A DNA stretch of 64,000 nt from Scytonema sp. UIC 10036 (GTDB taxonomy: Bacteria > Cyanobacteriota > Cyanobacteriia > Cyanobacteriales > Nostocaceae). The notes beneath the pieces were generated by a model. It was not told where the DNA came from and ran no database searches. It was given only the letters and a program-made list of their open reading frames with translations. The DNA lies in the NCBI RefSeq assembly GCF_009725235.1, contig NZ_WJFC01000033.1:1-64000 (forward strand). Reading direction: 5' to 3'. The position numbers and the translations under genes were made by a program. This document shows positions 36,600-45,784 of this stretch, piece by piece (position 1 is the stretch's first letter; each line of letters opens with the position of its first letter).

Positions 36600-38918
36600 A
36601 TGTTGTCGCGTAATTTTCTTTCTCAAATGGCTCACGAGCATGAACTATCTCCAGAGCAGCAGCAAGTTTTCTTGATGCGGATGGGGGATGGTCTGAGTTA
36701 CGAGCAGATAGCCGCTCAATTGAGTACGTCTGCAGATGCTTGCTTGAAACGGATGGGTCAGGTATACAGGAAGTTCAACATCAGTGGTGCTAGCCGGGGT
36801 AAAGAAAGTAAACTCAGATTTTTCTTGGAGAACAAGTTGGAACAATTACAACGGTTAGAGGAAAATGTAGAGGAGTCTTCAGCACGTAAAGCATCAGCTA
36901 ATCTACCTCACCAAGAAGCCGAACCTAATTTGGTAACTATCAGCCAAAAACATCTCGTTTATCAAAACTTACCAGCAAGAGAATATACAGCCTTTGTCGG
37001 TCGCATTCAAGAAATCACGCGGCTGTTGGAACTTCTAGATTTTCAGCATCCCGCTCATTTAATTAGTGTGGACGGTATTGGTGGTGTAGGTAAAACAACT
37101 CTAGTCGTGGAAGTGGCTTATCGTTGCTTGGAAGCCAGCAATAATGAATATCTCGTTAAGAGCCTTCCAACTTTTGAAGCCATTGTCTTCACCTCAGCTA
37201 AACAGAATTATCTCACCTCTATTGGTATCCTGCCTCGATTAACCAGAGAGCGCACTCTGCGGGATATTTGTCGGGAAATCGCTCGTGTCCTAGACCTGAG
37301 TGAAATTACTTCTTTACCTCTAGAGGAACAATTCAACCCACTTCGAGAGAAATTATCTCAAACAAGAACCCTATTGATTGTTGATAATTTGGAGACCATT
37401 GAAGATCAGCAGGAAGTTCTTTCCTTCCTCTACGATTTACCACCAACGGTAAAAGTTATTATTACTACCCGCGAACAAGCTTTGTTTGTACCCATTCGTC
37501 TCGGTTGTTTGCCTCAAGAACATGGTTTGCACCTCATTCAACATCAAGCCAAAGAAAAAGGTATAAATCTTAGCGCTAAAGAACAAGAGCAACTTTTTTC
37601 TGGAGTGAGCGGAATACCTGCGGCAATTATTTATGCCGTTGGTCAAATAGCGACGGGTTATTTACTAGAAGATGTGTTGGCACAAATTAAGGAACCATTA
37701 GGTGATGTTGCCCGTTTTTGTTTTGCAGGCTCGGTAATTCCGTTAAGAGGTACACCCCCTCACTGTCTGTTAATGGCGCTTTCGCTCGGCGTGCAACCTG
37801 TTACCCGAGAAACTGCTGCTAGTGTCGCTTTTGAGCAAGCCGATCCAATTGTTACAGCCCAAGGATTGGCTAAATTACAGCAACTTTCCTTGGTTTCCCA
37901 ATACCAAGGACGCTACAGTATGCTGGAATTAACCCGCGAATATGCCGCTTCTGAGTTAGCCTTCCATAGCGAATTGGCTCAAAAGTTGCAACAGCGATGG
38001 GTAGATTGGTATATTCGGTTTTCGGAGGCTTACGGAGGCACCAATTGGAAGGAATGGCATCTTGGCTACAGTTATTTAGAAGCTGAATGGGAAAATCTGA
38101 GAGCCGTACTTGAATGGTGTATTAGTCAAGCACGGTATTCTGATGTGCGAACAATTTGGCAACATATTAAGGGTTATATTCATGTCCGTGGATATTGGGA
38201 CGAGCGTTTAGACTGGACAGCTTGGTTAATTGAAGCTGCCAAACAAGCGGGTGATTGGGTTTTTGCAGTTGAAGTCATGAGCGATCGCGCTGGAACATTA
38301 ATTAGGATGCGACAAAACAGCCAACTGAAAGAAGCAGAAGCTCTATTGCAAGAGGCTTGGAATTTACGCCACCACCAAACGATCGCGTTCCAGTTAGAGC
38401 TAGCGACAAACATTGTTATTTTGTATATTAATCAGCAACAGTTCGAGCTAGCTCAGGAGTGGCTTCAAGAAGAGCAAAAACTTTTAGAACAGGCTGACTT
38501 GCCAGAGTTGAAAAAAAAGGAACAACTTGTTCATATTATTTATTATCAGGGACAAATACATTTTAAAGGTGGAGATTACCAGCAGGCGCAGAACTTTTTC
38601 CAACGAGCATTAGTGACTGCTCAACAAGCAGGATGGCAAAGAGCCGCCGTAGCTATCCAGAATTGGTTAGCAGATGTTGCTCTTCAACTAGGAAATTTAG
38701 AAGAAGCAAGGCGATTGTTAGAGTTAAGCTTCCCAGTAGCAGAGAGACATAAAGATAAACGTTCTATTGCTTATCATAAAGCATCATTTGCCAAGCTTGA
38801 AAAACTATCGGGGAGTTTAGCTCAAGCTAAACGCTTTGCAAAAGAAGCAATAGAGGGTTTTGAAAGTTTGAAAATGACGGTAGAAGCTCAAGAAATGCGT
38901 ACTTTATTCTCGGACTGA
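36600..38918 (+). CDS. STAND ATPase: HTH, NB-ARC and TPR-like repeats
   Basis: 772 aa. An N-terminal helix-turn-helix (LSPEQQQVFLMRMGDGLSYE) like sigma region 4/LuxR is followed by an NB-ARC ATPase: Walker A GIGGVGKTT (K165) and Walker B TLLIVDNLE. The C-terminal 300 residues are TPR-like (NFFQRALVTAQQAGW). STAND proteins sense a ligand through the repeats and change state by ATP exchange; the HTH implies a transcriptional output. No enzymatic effector domain is fused. The neighbouring sigma factor is divergent. Confidence 0.85.
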   Translation: MLSRNFLSQMAHEHELSPEQQQVFLMRMGDGLSYEQIAAQLSTSADACLKRMGQVYRKFNISGASRGKESKLRFFLENKLEQLQRLEENVEESSARKASANLPHQEAEPNLVTISQKHLVYQNLPAREYTAFVGRIQEITRLLELLDFQHPAHLISVDGIGGVGKTTLVVEVAYRCLEASNNEYLVKSLPTFEAIVFTSAKQNYLTSIGILPRLTRERTLRDICREIARVLDLSEITSLPLEEQFNPLREKLSQTRTLLIVDNLETIEDQQEVLSFLYDLPPTVKVIITTREQALFVPIRLGCLPQEHGLHLIQHQAKEKGINLSAKEQEQLFSGVSGIPAAIIYAVGQIATGYLLEDVLAQIKEPLGDVARFCFAGSVIPLRGTPPHCLLMALSLGVQPVTRETAASVAFEQADPIVTAQGLAKLQQLSLVSQYQGRYSMLELTREYAASELAFHSELAQKLQQRWVDWYIRFSEAYGGTNWKEWHLGYSYLEAEWENLRAVLEWCISQARYSDVRTIWQHIKGYIHVRGYWDERLDWTAWLIEAAKQAGDWVFAVEVMSDRAGTLIRMRQNSQLKEAEALLQEAWNLRHHQTIAFQLELATNIVILYINQQQFELAQEWLQEEQKLLEQADLPELKKKEQLVHIIYYQGQIHFKGGDYQQAQNFFQRALVTAQQAGWQRAAVAIQNWLADVALQLGNLEEARRLLELSFPVAERHKDKRSIAYHKASFAKLEKLSGSLAQAKRFAKEAIEGFESLKMTVEAQEMRTLFSD

Positions 38919-38939
38919 CAGAAAGTTGCATCTCCCAAA

Positions 38940-39503
38940 TTAAATTTTAGGGATAGTTAGACAGGCGCTCTCCTGTAATGATGACAAAGATAATATCAAG
39001 CAGGATGGCGACTGAGGTTCTTGATTTTCTAAAACGCTAACTCCAAACAATTTTTCAAACAGGGTTTTAGTAACTGCTCTAGCCGTTGCATAATGTTGGT
39101 GTTGAACTTCCAAATTCTCATTAACAGGAGAATAATGATGCAAAATATAGCCATATAGCTCTTGACAATCTTGAATGTATCTATCAGTATTTAATAGAAT
39201 ATGGGTGTGCCACACTTCGTCAATTTCTTTAGTGGGAATCAGTTCTGTATCTGGAAACAGGAAGTGAAGACACAGAAACATCTTGTAAAGACTAATAGCT
39301 AATTCTGTTTGTTGTGCTGTCCACCCATGTCCGCGATCGCAACACATCAGTTTTTTAGCGACGGGCTGCAAGTCCAATTTATACAATTTTTCGGAAAAAG
39401 TAGAAATCTTTTCGTACAAAAGGTTAACGACTTGCAGGCGATCGAGCGAATTTATATTTAATCTCTGTTCCTCCAACTCGATGAAAACAAGGTTTTTTGC
39501 CAT
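38940..39503 (-). CDS. GRDP-like protein (glycine-rich domain family)
   Basis: 187 aa. It shows the conserved DEVWHTHILLNTDRYIQDCQ and the following ELYGYILHHYSP of the glycine-rich-domain (DUF1399) family, whose role is unknown. Cytoplasmic, no signal peptide. It ends 22 bases from the stop of the STAND gene in convergent orientation. Confidence 0.75.
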   Translation of the reverse strand: MAKNLVFIELEEQRLNINSLDRLQVVNLLYEKISTFSEKLYKLDLQPVAKKLMCCDRGHGWTAQQTELAISLYKMFLCLHFLFPDTELIPTKEIDEVWHTHILLNTDRYIQDCQELYGYILHHYSPVNENLEVQHQHYATARAVTKTLFEKLFGVSVLENQEPQSPSCLILSLSSLQESACLTIPKI

Positions 39504-39603
39504 TTTTCTGTTCCTCTAAAAGAAATATCAATTGAATTGTTTGGTTTTATTGTAAAAATTGGCGATGGTCTGGCGATCCAATACTACTCGGTTAAGGGAA
39601 ATA

Positions 39604-39678
39604 GTAGGTTGGGTTGAGCGACAGCGAAACCCAACAAATGCTGATAAATGTTGGGTTTTGTTCCTCACCCCAACCTAC
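39604..39678. repeat. GTAGGTTGGGTTGAG inverted repeat
   Basis: GTAGGTTGGG at the left pairs with CCCAACCTAC at the right; an inner GTTTCG/AACCCAAC set folds too. The same family occurs at 59782 and 60774. It is a well-known interspersed repeat type in filamentous cyanobacteria. Confidence 0.7.
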
Positions 39679-39792
39679 GTAATTTCGTATTTTTATGCAA
39701 AACCTACGCAGTATTGAGACATCATCCATCCTAGGATGCGTCTAGTAGCATTTATGGCACCCCCTATATAAATATCCAAAGCTCGGGAGTTA

Positions 39793-39822
39793 TTTTATGC
39801 ATCTTCAGAAAAAATCTGAATA
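39793..39822. promoter_or_regulatory. shared upstream motif, copy B
   Basis: TTTTATGCATCTT and AAAAATCTGAATA, matching the copy at 36403 in order and spacing, about 235 bases before the M48 protease start. Probably a common regulatory site of the two genes. Confidence 0.45.
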
Positions 39823-40056
39823 CTAGTCAAGTCAAGCTTGCTTATTGCTGAGTTATCTAATGTTGCGTTAATTGTCAGTTTCAGTTTTCAATTTAAAAAA
39901 AGAAAAATATGACGCCAACAAAGTCAGAATATTCGCGAACCACTCTTTCTTTTCCAAATTCCATGAAAGTCAGTTATTTATAAAGTTTTCAAAAATGCAT
40001 AAAAATATAGTTGTTATCAGGATAATTAATCAAAGGCGTTCAAATGAAGCAAATTG

Positions 40057-40968
40057 ATGTTTACGATTATGGCATCCTCATACCTTCGCAAAATCATTTT
40101 CACCACATTAGGTTTTAGCAGCAGCGTTTTACTAAACTTCAACACATCAAGTTTCGTGCAAGCTATTACATTACCATCGCTTTCAACCACTACAAATTCA
40201 TCAACTTATACCCCACCAGTTCAACAGAAAAAAAGTAACTCGCAATGGGTTTATAGGGTAGCGGAAAGAGTGATTCGAGCCAATGGACTTGATGACTATC
40301 CCTGGCGCTTTCAAATCACTAATGAATATAATTTCAATGCCTATGCTGGGGAATTAAACAAAATTATAATTTACCAAGGCTTACTAGACCAAATACATGG
40401 CGATGATGCAGCTTTAGCATTTATTATCAGTCATGAATTAGCCCACCATACACACCGCCACTCCGCACAGCAAGAAGAAGCAGAAACTAGTTTAAAAGAA
40501 AAATTACTCAAAGAAGCAGAAGCAGAGTATAACAATTGGATTGTACAAGAACGGAGAAAATCTCAAAAACCCATATCAACCGCTACAAAAGATGTCATCA
40601 AACAACGAATTATTCTCCAGAAAAAACAAGAGTTTGATAGAACAATGCTTGCATTAAATCGCCAGCATGAATTTCAAGCAGACGAAATCGGTTACATCTA
40701 TATGATAAAAGCAGGTTATGATATAAATGGAGGTTTGCGAGTCTTTAACCTGTTTTCGCGTTTCCCTTCAGACTACACAGAAAATAGCAGCCATCCTCCG
40801 ACACAACAAAGAATTAATACTTTAAAGCAAGTCATGAATAAATATTTGTGGTTTCCTTTATGGACAGATGGTAATGAGCGGTTAAAAAATAATCCTCAAC
40901 CACTAAAATTAGATTTGTCAGAGGATGGAGTTTCTTTGCGAATCAACTCCAGATTTATCTCTCGATAA
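40057..40968 (+). CDS. M48-family metallopeptidase, secreted or membrane-anchored
   Basis: 304 aa. A signal peptide or N-terminal anchor (LRKIIFTTLGFSSSVLL) precedes the zinc site HELAHHTH (HExxH) and the downstream HEFQADEIGYIYM whose Glu is the third ligand. The usual M48 insertion is lengthened by a basic charged helix (KLLKEAEAEYNNWIVQERRK). I chose ATG 40057; an upstream TTG at 40054 and ATG 40069 are alternatives. It would degrade proteins outside the inner membrane. The last codons stop seven bases from a minisatellite element. Confidence 0.85.
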   Translation: MFTIMASSYLRKIIFTTLGFSSSVLLNFNTSSFVQAITLPSLSTTTNSSTYTPPVQQKKSNSQWVYRVAERVIRANGLDDYPWRFQITNEYNFNAYAGELNKIIIYQGLLDQIHGDDAALAFIISHELAHHTHRHSAQQEEAETSLKEKLLKEAEAEYNNWIVQERRKSQKPISTATKDVIKQRIILQKKQEFDRTMLALNRQHEFQADEIGYIYMIKAGYDINGGLRVFNLFSRFPSDYTENSSHPPTQQRINTLKQVMNKYLWFPLWTDGNERLKNNPQPLKLDLSEDGVSLRINSRFISR

Positions 40969-40974
40969 TTCCTC

Positions 40975-41156
40975 TATAGCAATCCTATTTGAGATCCAAA
41001 CAAGGGAGACAAGGAGGACAAGGAGGACAAGGAGGACAAGGAAGACAAGGAGGACAAGGAGGACAAGGAGGACAAGGAGGACAAGGAGGACAAGGGAGAC
41101 AAGGGAGACAAGGAAGACAAGGAAGAGGTGTTTGTAAATCATTTAGGACTGCTATA
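40975..41156. mobile_element. minisatellite element copy 2 with terminal inverted repeats
   Basis: Ends TATAGCAATCCTA (40975-40987) and TAGGACTGCTATA (41144-41156) are inverted with one mismatch. Inside are 13 units of 9 bases such as GAGGACAAG and GGAGACAAG (41005-41121), then the flank also seen at 34442. TATAGCA ends with a TA at the edge recall IS630-type MITEs. It breaks the pglZ-like gene at its 3' side. Confidence 0.85.
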
Positions 41157-42196
41157 TCAGCGTTGCCCATAAAGGAAGCAGACTCAGTACGGGATTGCGA
41201 CCAGTGCAAGGCTTTCTTAAATTCCCCTGTCACCAGTGCTTGTACGGCGCTTTGTAAAATAGCGGTTTCTTCCCACTGGAAAGTTTCAAATTGTCCCAAG
41301 TCTTCGGGGCTAATTTGATTGAGTTCTTGTTCTAGATGGGATTCTACAATTGCTGCTTTGGCTGCATAAATATCTGGATGGCGTTTTCGCAAATATTCCA
41401 CAAGTTGCTTACAAGTCTTTCGCAAAGGGAGAGAAAGTTGGGTCAGGGGTTGAAGTGCATCAAGATGAGGTGGACGACTGAGGTCATGGACATACTCAAC
41501 GCACATCAGCCAAGCAGCGAATATTTCCCCCAGGTCGAGGAAAGATAGGGGTGTATCACCGTGAAAAAACCGTACAAAAGCTGCGTTCATCCCCGTGTGA
41601 CGGTAGAGATGTTCTGTTAAAGTGTTGAGAGCAGTTTGGTCGCTGATTCTCGATAGCAGTACTTTTTCCTCACCCAGGATACCATCCACAATCCACTCCA
41701 AACTGAGATTTGTTAAATAAGCTGCCAGTCCGTCCTGGGGTTGGGAAAGGTTATTTTGCAGCCACATCTCAGCAGATGGTAAGTCAGTAATGCCATTGTT
41801 AAGGTAATTTTCGATACCCTCATGGTTAATGTGCCCCGTGACTGCTTCCCGAATCAAGGTGTCAAAAGCTTTGCGGAAACGGTAGCCAGCGCGGTAAAGT
41901 TCCAGAATAGGAGTTTTGCGGATAGTTTCTTCCGTATGACCGGGCATGTGAATTAACAACGGTTCGGGGTCAAGCCCATTGCCATAGGGTTCGAGAGCAA
42001 GTACCATCTCTAAGTAACTGCCGCGAAAAGCAACAACTGGGGCAAAAAAGTCACCACGGTGATAGCGGGCGATTAACTCATCAACATAACTGTTATAGTA
42101 CCCGTCTTTATCTAGCCAAATAACAATACCGCGTTGGCGCAGTTCCCGCTTCAGTTCTGCTTCTAAAACTGCGGTGATTGGACTTAATTGATTCAT
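40985..42196 (-). pseudogene. PglZ-like (BREX) gene, 3' end replaced by the minisatellite element
   Basis: About 350 codons of genuine sequence: GIVIWLDKDGYYNSYVDEL and LLIHMPGHTEETIRKTPILE are typical of the N-terminal part of PglZ-type proteins of BREX phage defence systems. The frame then enters the element and ends CPPC/LPC repeats and CLDLK. The C-terminal alkaline-phosphatase-like domain, normally several hundred residues, is missing. No brxC, pglX or other BREX genes are near, so this is an orphan. The family assignment is by pattern and uncertain; a HigBA-like pair lies upstream on the same strand. Confidence 0.6.
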
Positions 42197-42324
42197 GCAG
42201 CCTCCTTGCCTCCTCTAACTTGAGGTCAGCAAAGACGTTACCACTGCTTTCCTCAAGAACAATCTCTTATATGGTTGTACCTCAAGCCGTCGTTACCTTG
42301 CCAAGAACTCCATGTTTTGCTACT

Positions 42325-42648
42325 TTAATGCTCTGACGAAGCATGAATTGGTTGCACACTCAGGCGATAGCCGAGATGGTGCAGGATAAGGCTGATGGTT
42401 CGCAGTTCCGGATTACCTTCAGAGGACAACACCCGGTAAAGATTCTGACGGTTCAACCCCGTTTTTTCCGCAAGGCTAGTCATTCCCTCCCGTGCTTCTA
42501 CCACGTTCCGCAGTGCTTCCAGAAAAAATGCCAAATCGCCATCCTGTTCGTACTCTTCAAGAGCAACGTCCAGATAAGACTTTGCCATTTCCGGGTTCTG
42601 TAGCTGCTCGAGCACAACTTCCTCATGGCTTCTCAGTTTCTTGCTCAT
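42325..42648 (-). CDS. HigA-like antitoxin (addiction-module antidote)
   Basis: 107 aa. HTH of the Xre/HigA kind: VVEAREGMTSLAEKTGLNRQ, then NLYRVLSSEGNPELRTI and SLILHHLGYRLSVQP. Downstream of its toxin, overlapping it by 26 bases, the HigBA order. It should bind the toxin and the operon promoter. Confidence 0.85.
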   Translation of the reverse strand: MSKKLRSHEEVVLEQLQNPEMAKSYLDVALEEYEQDGDLAFFLEALRNVVEAREGMTSLAEKTGLNRQNLYRVLSSEGNPELRTISLILHHLGYRLSVQPIHASSEH

Positions 42649-42985
42649 CCTGTTCCTCCTGATAGGTCTGCCAATATCCTTTAGCCTTTTCTATATCTTT
42701 ATCCTGGCTGTCCTTGTCGCCGCCGCACAGAAGAATTACCAAATCGTTTGCAGATTCTCCAAAGTAAACACGGTAACCACTGCCAAAGAAAAACCTCAGT
42801 TCTTGAACGCCTTCACCAACTGACTTGCAATCCCCGTAATTGCCTTGCTTGAGCCGCTCTATGCGCCGGATTATTCTTGAACGGATTGTATAATCTTTCA
42901 AGCTTTCCAGCCATTCGGTATACGGCTCTTTCCCGTCTTCGGTTGCATAGACTTTTAGGGTTTTCTTACGGACGATATCAGTCAT
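42623..42985 (-). CDS. RelE/HigB-like killer toxin
   Basis: 120 aa. Typical of the toxin-first addiction modules: KVYATEDGKEPYTEWLESL, then IRRIERLKQGNYGDCKSVGE and ELRFFFGSGYRVYFGE, ending with LCGGDKDSQDKDIEKAK. It should act as a ribosome-dependent mRNA interferase. It starts 800 bases before the pglZ-like remnant, a common pairing of mobile defence islands. Confidence 0.85.
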   Translation of the reverse strand: MTDIVRKKTLKVYATEDGKEPYTEWLESLKDYTIRSRIIRRIERLKQGNYGDCKSVGEGVQELRFFFGSGYRVYFGESANDLVILLCGGDKDSQDKDIEKAKGYWQTYQEEQDEQETEKP

Positions 42986-43094
42986 ATTTTAATTATAAAC
43001 TGTAGCTTAAAAGCGACAACATATCAAGAGTGTACTCCGATGTTTTGATTGTGGAAGAAAAAAAACACCTCATGCAGTTTTGAGGAACTGCGTT

Positions 43095-43180
43095 TGTCGG
43101 AGTGCGATCGCCCTTGGCGCAAGCCGTACCCGGCTTATCGCGAAGCGCAAGCTGTACCCAGCTTATCGCGATCGGCACAG
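43095..43180. repeat. tandem GTACCC(G/A)GCTTATCGCG repeat
   Basis: Two copies of a roughly 25-base unit with TACCCGGCTTATCGCG and TACCCAGCTTATCGCG, adjoining HIP1-like GCGATCGC. It belongs to the interspersed HIP-rich repeats; a related set lies near 58600. Confidence 0.6.
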
Positions 43181-43243
43181 CCGCATATTCCGCAAATAAA
43201 GATTATTATGTATTAAATATATCGCGCTAGACTGTATATCGCG

Positions 43244-43620
43244 CTAGGCGGTAAGAATTGCGAATGCGGAATCTAGTTCATAATCTTCCTCTTGAGTTTC
43301 TTCTTTTTTGCGTTTGCGTTCCCGTCGCTTCTCTTCTTTTTCGATAATTTCCCGCACGAGATGGAGATTTTCTCTAGCAAAAGCTAGGCGCAGACTATCA
43401 GAATTTGTTTCCTCAAGAGTAAAATCTTCAGAAATTTCATCTTGTAACCGCAGTTCCCACTCATAAGCTTTAGCCGGATGATATTTCCAAAAGCAGCCGT
43501 GAGCAACAGCGGCTCCTCTTGCGTACTTAGCGTGCTAAACTTGTCTAAAAATAAGCTTAAAACTATTGCTGGACTTACCCTACAGCCATTATTAGTTTCA
43601 AAACGGTATTCCTTGCTCAA
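43244..43620 (-). pseudogene. broken gene of unknown family, split by a repeat
   Basis: Reading the minus strand, ATG 43620 opens SKEYRFETNNGCRVSPAIVL, LSLFLDKF and then a stop in the repeat TTTAGCACGCTAAGTACG. After it the frame continues KYARGAAVAHGCFWKYHPAK, AYEWELRLQDEISEDFTLEE and a charged tail ending DYELDSAFAILTA with a stop at 43244. The parts look like one gene broken at about 43540. I do not recognise it. The repeat also occurs at 18991 and 43681. Confidence 0.5.
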
Positions 43621-43754
43621 ATTGAATCCGTGAGTGCCTGTAAGCCTTGTAAATAAAGCATAATTATAGATTTTAATGAAAATTTAGCACGCTATGTACG
43701 AAAGAACCGCAATTTCATGAGATTCAACTTTCCCACCCCCATTGAGTTTTGCAT

Positions 43755-44499
43755 CTAGAGCGCCGGTCGAGTAGAAGGTATTGACAAATGAAGCATAGTA
43801 TGAAGCAAGGGTAATGTAGATGACTCAAAGCTTTATACAACCCTGTCGGTTTGATAGCTTAAAAAAAGCAAGCATTTAAGAAAAGCGCCTGAAGAGTTTT
43901 TAGGAAAGCGCTTTGAGGAAACCAACACGGACAACTCCCAACACGGCCATCAAAATCAATACAAGTATGTATTGATTATTTACCTAAATTGCGCGATTGT
44001 CATAAATTTTCAACTCAATACTCGCTCTAAAAGTTCCCAAAAATCACACATAAACACTATCAAAAATCTACTATGAAAGCGCCGGAAGCGTTATGAAATT
44101 GGCAGCGATAAAGAAAGACACCTGTGGTTGATTAGGTTTTTTTAATCAGCGCTTTACAGTCTTAACGAATATTTTTCATATATGTATTTTTCATAGTATT
44201 TATGTCGGGAATTTTTGAACTTTTAGAGCGAGTATTGAGTTGAAAATTTATGACAATCGTGCAATTTAGGTAAATAATCAATACATACTTGTATTGATTT
44301 TGATGGCCGTGTTGGGAGTTGCCCTTGTTGGTTTCCTCAAAGCGCTTTCCTAAAAACTCTTCAGTAGCCTTTCTTAAGTGCTTGCTTTTTTTAAGCTATC
44401 AAACCGACCAGGGTTGTATAAAGCTTTGAGTCATCTACACTCCCCTTGCTTCATACTATGCTTCATTTGTCAATACCTTCTACTCGACCGGCGCTCTAG
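43755..44499. repeat. 745-bp near-perfect palindrome
   Basis: The left arm 43755-44044 and right arm 44211-44499 are inverted copies, with about 12 differences in 290 bases by my count. Both outer ends begin CTAGAGCGCCGGTCGAG in inverted orientation. The 166-base centre keeps weaker inverted symmetry (ACATAAACACTAT versus ATAGTATTTATGT). No ORF of note. It looks like a foldback element or a structured noncoding locus. Confidence 0.9.
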
Positions 44500-44551
44500 C
44501 TTTTATCGCAAAAACAAGGGTTTTTATTTAGTACTGTGTGATAAATTTCCA

Positions 44552-44839
44552 TCAAATTTTCTTGGTGCAAGATGTGAGCAAAGCAACTTCATCATCATTA
44601 CGCGAAGAAGCAATTTTTAGCCGATGCCAATAAAACTCCTCAAGTTCAAGTAAATCAACAAACGGACGCGGTACACCGAAGATCTGCCACCAGTAGAGAT
44701 AGCGAAAGCCATCTTGACCTTGGCGATCGCCAAATTCGCGTTTCATATGATAAAATTCAATTTCTTTGCTGCTACCATCAGGGTCAGACAAATGCATCCT
44801 TAAATAGCGTATATATATCTGTCTAAACATCTCAAGCAA
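44552..44839 (-). CDS. hypothetical protein
   Basis: 95 aa. Reads YIRYLRMHLSDPDGSSKEIE, then FYHMKREFGDRQGQDGFRYL and YWWQIFGVPRPFVDLLEL; no domain recognised, but the aromatic, compact composition is protein-like. It lies on the minus strand next to the palindrome and diverges from the CHAT gene. Confidence 0.45.
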   Translation of the reverse strand: MLEMFRQIYIRYLRMHLSDPDGSSKEIEFYHMKREFGDRQGQDGFRYLYWWQIFGVPRPFVDLLELEEFYWHRLKIASSRNDDEVALLTSCTKKI

Positions 44840-44931
44840 TTCACTCCTGAATTCATTAGTTCCCTGTGTGGATGGACTTTCATTTTAGAGGCTTTATCTG
44901 TAGCGAACATTTAGGTAATCAATATTACTAT

Positions 44932-45765
44932 ATGAGTGACAACACAACCGTAAAAAAAATCCTGATTCTGGTAGCAAATCCAAAAGAAACATCACCCCTG
45001 CGCTTAGATGAAGAGGTGCGTAACATTCAAGAGGCAATACGTTTAGCCAAAAAACGCGATCGCTTTATCGTAGAACAGCGTTGGGCAGTACGTCCCAAAG
45101 ATGTTCAGCAAGCCATGTTAGATGTAGAACCGCAGATTGTTCACTTTTCTGGACATGGTGTTGCGGATAAGGAACTTGTGCTGGAAGATTTAACCGGGAA
45201 CCCAAAGCTAGTGGATGCACAAGCACTGGCGGAATTATTTCGTTTGTTTAAAGAGAAACTTGAATGTGTAATTCTCAATGCTTGTTATTCAGAGGTTCAG
45301 GCTGAGGCTATCGTTCAACACGTTAGCTGTGTGATTGGCACGAACCAAGCAATTGGAGATAAAGCAGCAATTACATTTGCCGAGGGTTTTTATCGTGCGA
45401 TAGGTGCTGGTAGCTCTGTTGAACGTGCCTACGAATTTGGTCGCAATGCTATTCAATTGGAGGGGTTTTCAGAAGAAACAACCTTAGTAATTAAGAAAAA
45501 TCCTAATTTATCCTCTTCCTCCAAGCCTTCACTTAATAAAGTCGGGTTAACAGACGGACAACGTCGTCGAGCAGAGGAGAAATTGAAGACACTTGAAAAA
45601 GATTGGAATTTACGGAACAACAAAATAAGGCGATTGCGTACTGCTTTGGCAATTGAAGTGAGTGAAGCAATTAAGTTTCAGTTAGAGGAACAAATTGAAA
45701 ATGAAAAAAGTCATTTGGGACATCTTGAAGAGGACATATTCAAGATTGAGCATGAGCTGCAATAG
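44932..45765 (+). CDS. CHAT-domain protease with C-terminal effector-associated-like helical domain
   Basis: From ATG 44932, 277 aa. The CHAT (caspase-like) fold has its dyad: H75 in HFSGHGVAD and C118 in LNACYSE. After residue 200 a helical hairpin module (RRRAEEKLKTLEKDW, LRTALAIEVSEAIKFQLEEQ) closely resembles the N-terminal part of the next protein. Such effector-associated domains join proteases to sensors by binding like with like. An upstream ATG at 44866 is possible but lacks conserved sequence. The gene ends 19 bases before the WD40 gene, so they are one operon. Likely a cell-death or defence effector. Confidence 0.85.
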   Translation: MSDNTTVKKILILVANPKETSPLRLDEEVRNIQEAIRLAKKRDRFIVEQRWAVRPKDVQQAMLDVEPQIVHFSGHGVADKELVLEDLTGNPKLVDAQALAELFRLFKEKLECVILNACYSEVQAEAIVQHVSCVIGTNQAIGDKAAITFAEGFYRAIGAGSSVERAYEFGRNAIQLEGFSEETTLVIKKNPNLSSSSKPSLNKVGLTDGQRRRAEEKLKTLEKDWNLRNNKIRRLRTALAIEVSEAIKFQLEEQIENEKSHLGHLEEDIFKIEHELQ

Positions 45766-45784
45766 ATTTAGGACGAGGAACTGA

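Noticed and set aside
40918..41318. Arg/Thr- and Gly/Gln-rich frames across the second array
   Set aside because: Shadow translations of the 9-base repeats in other frames.
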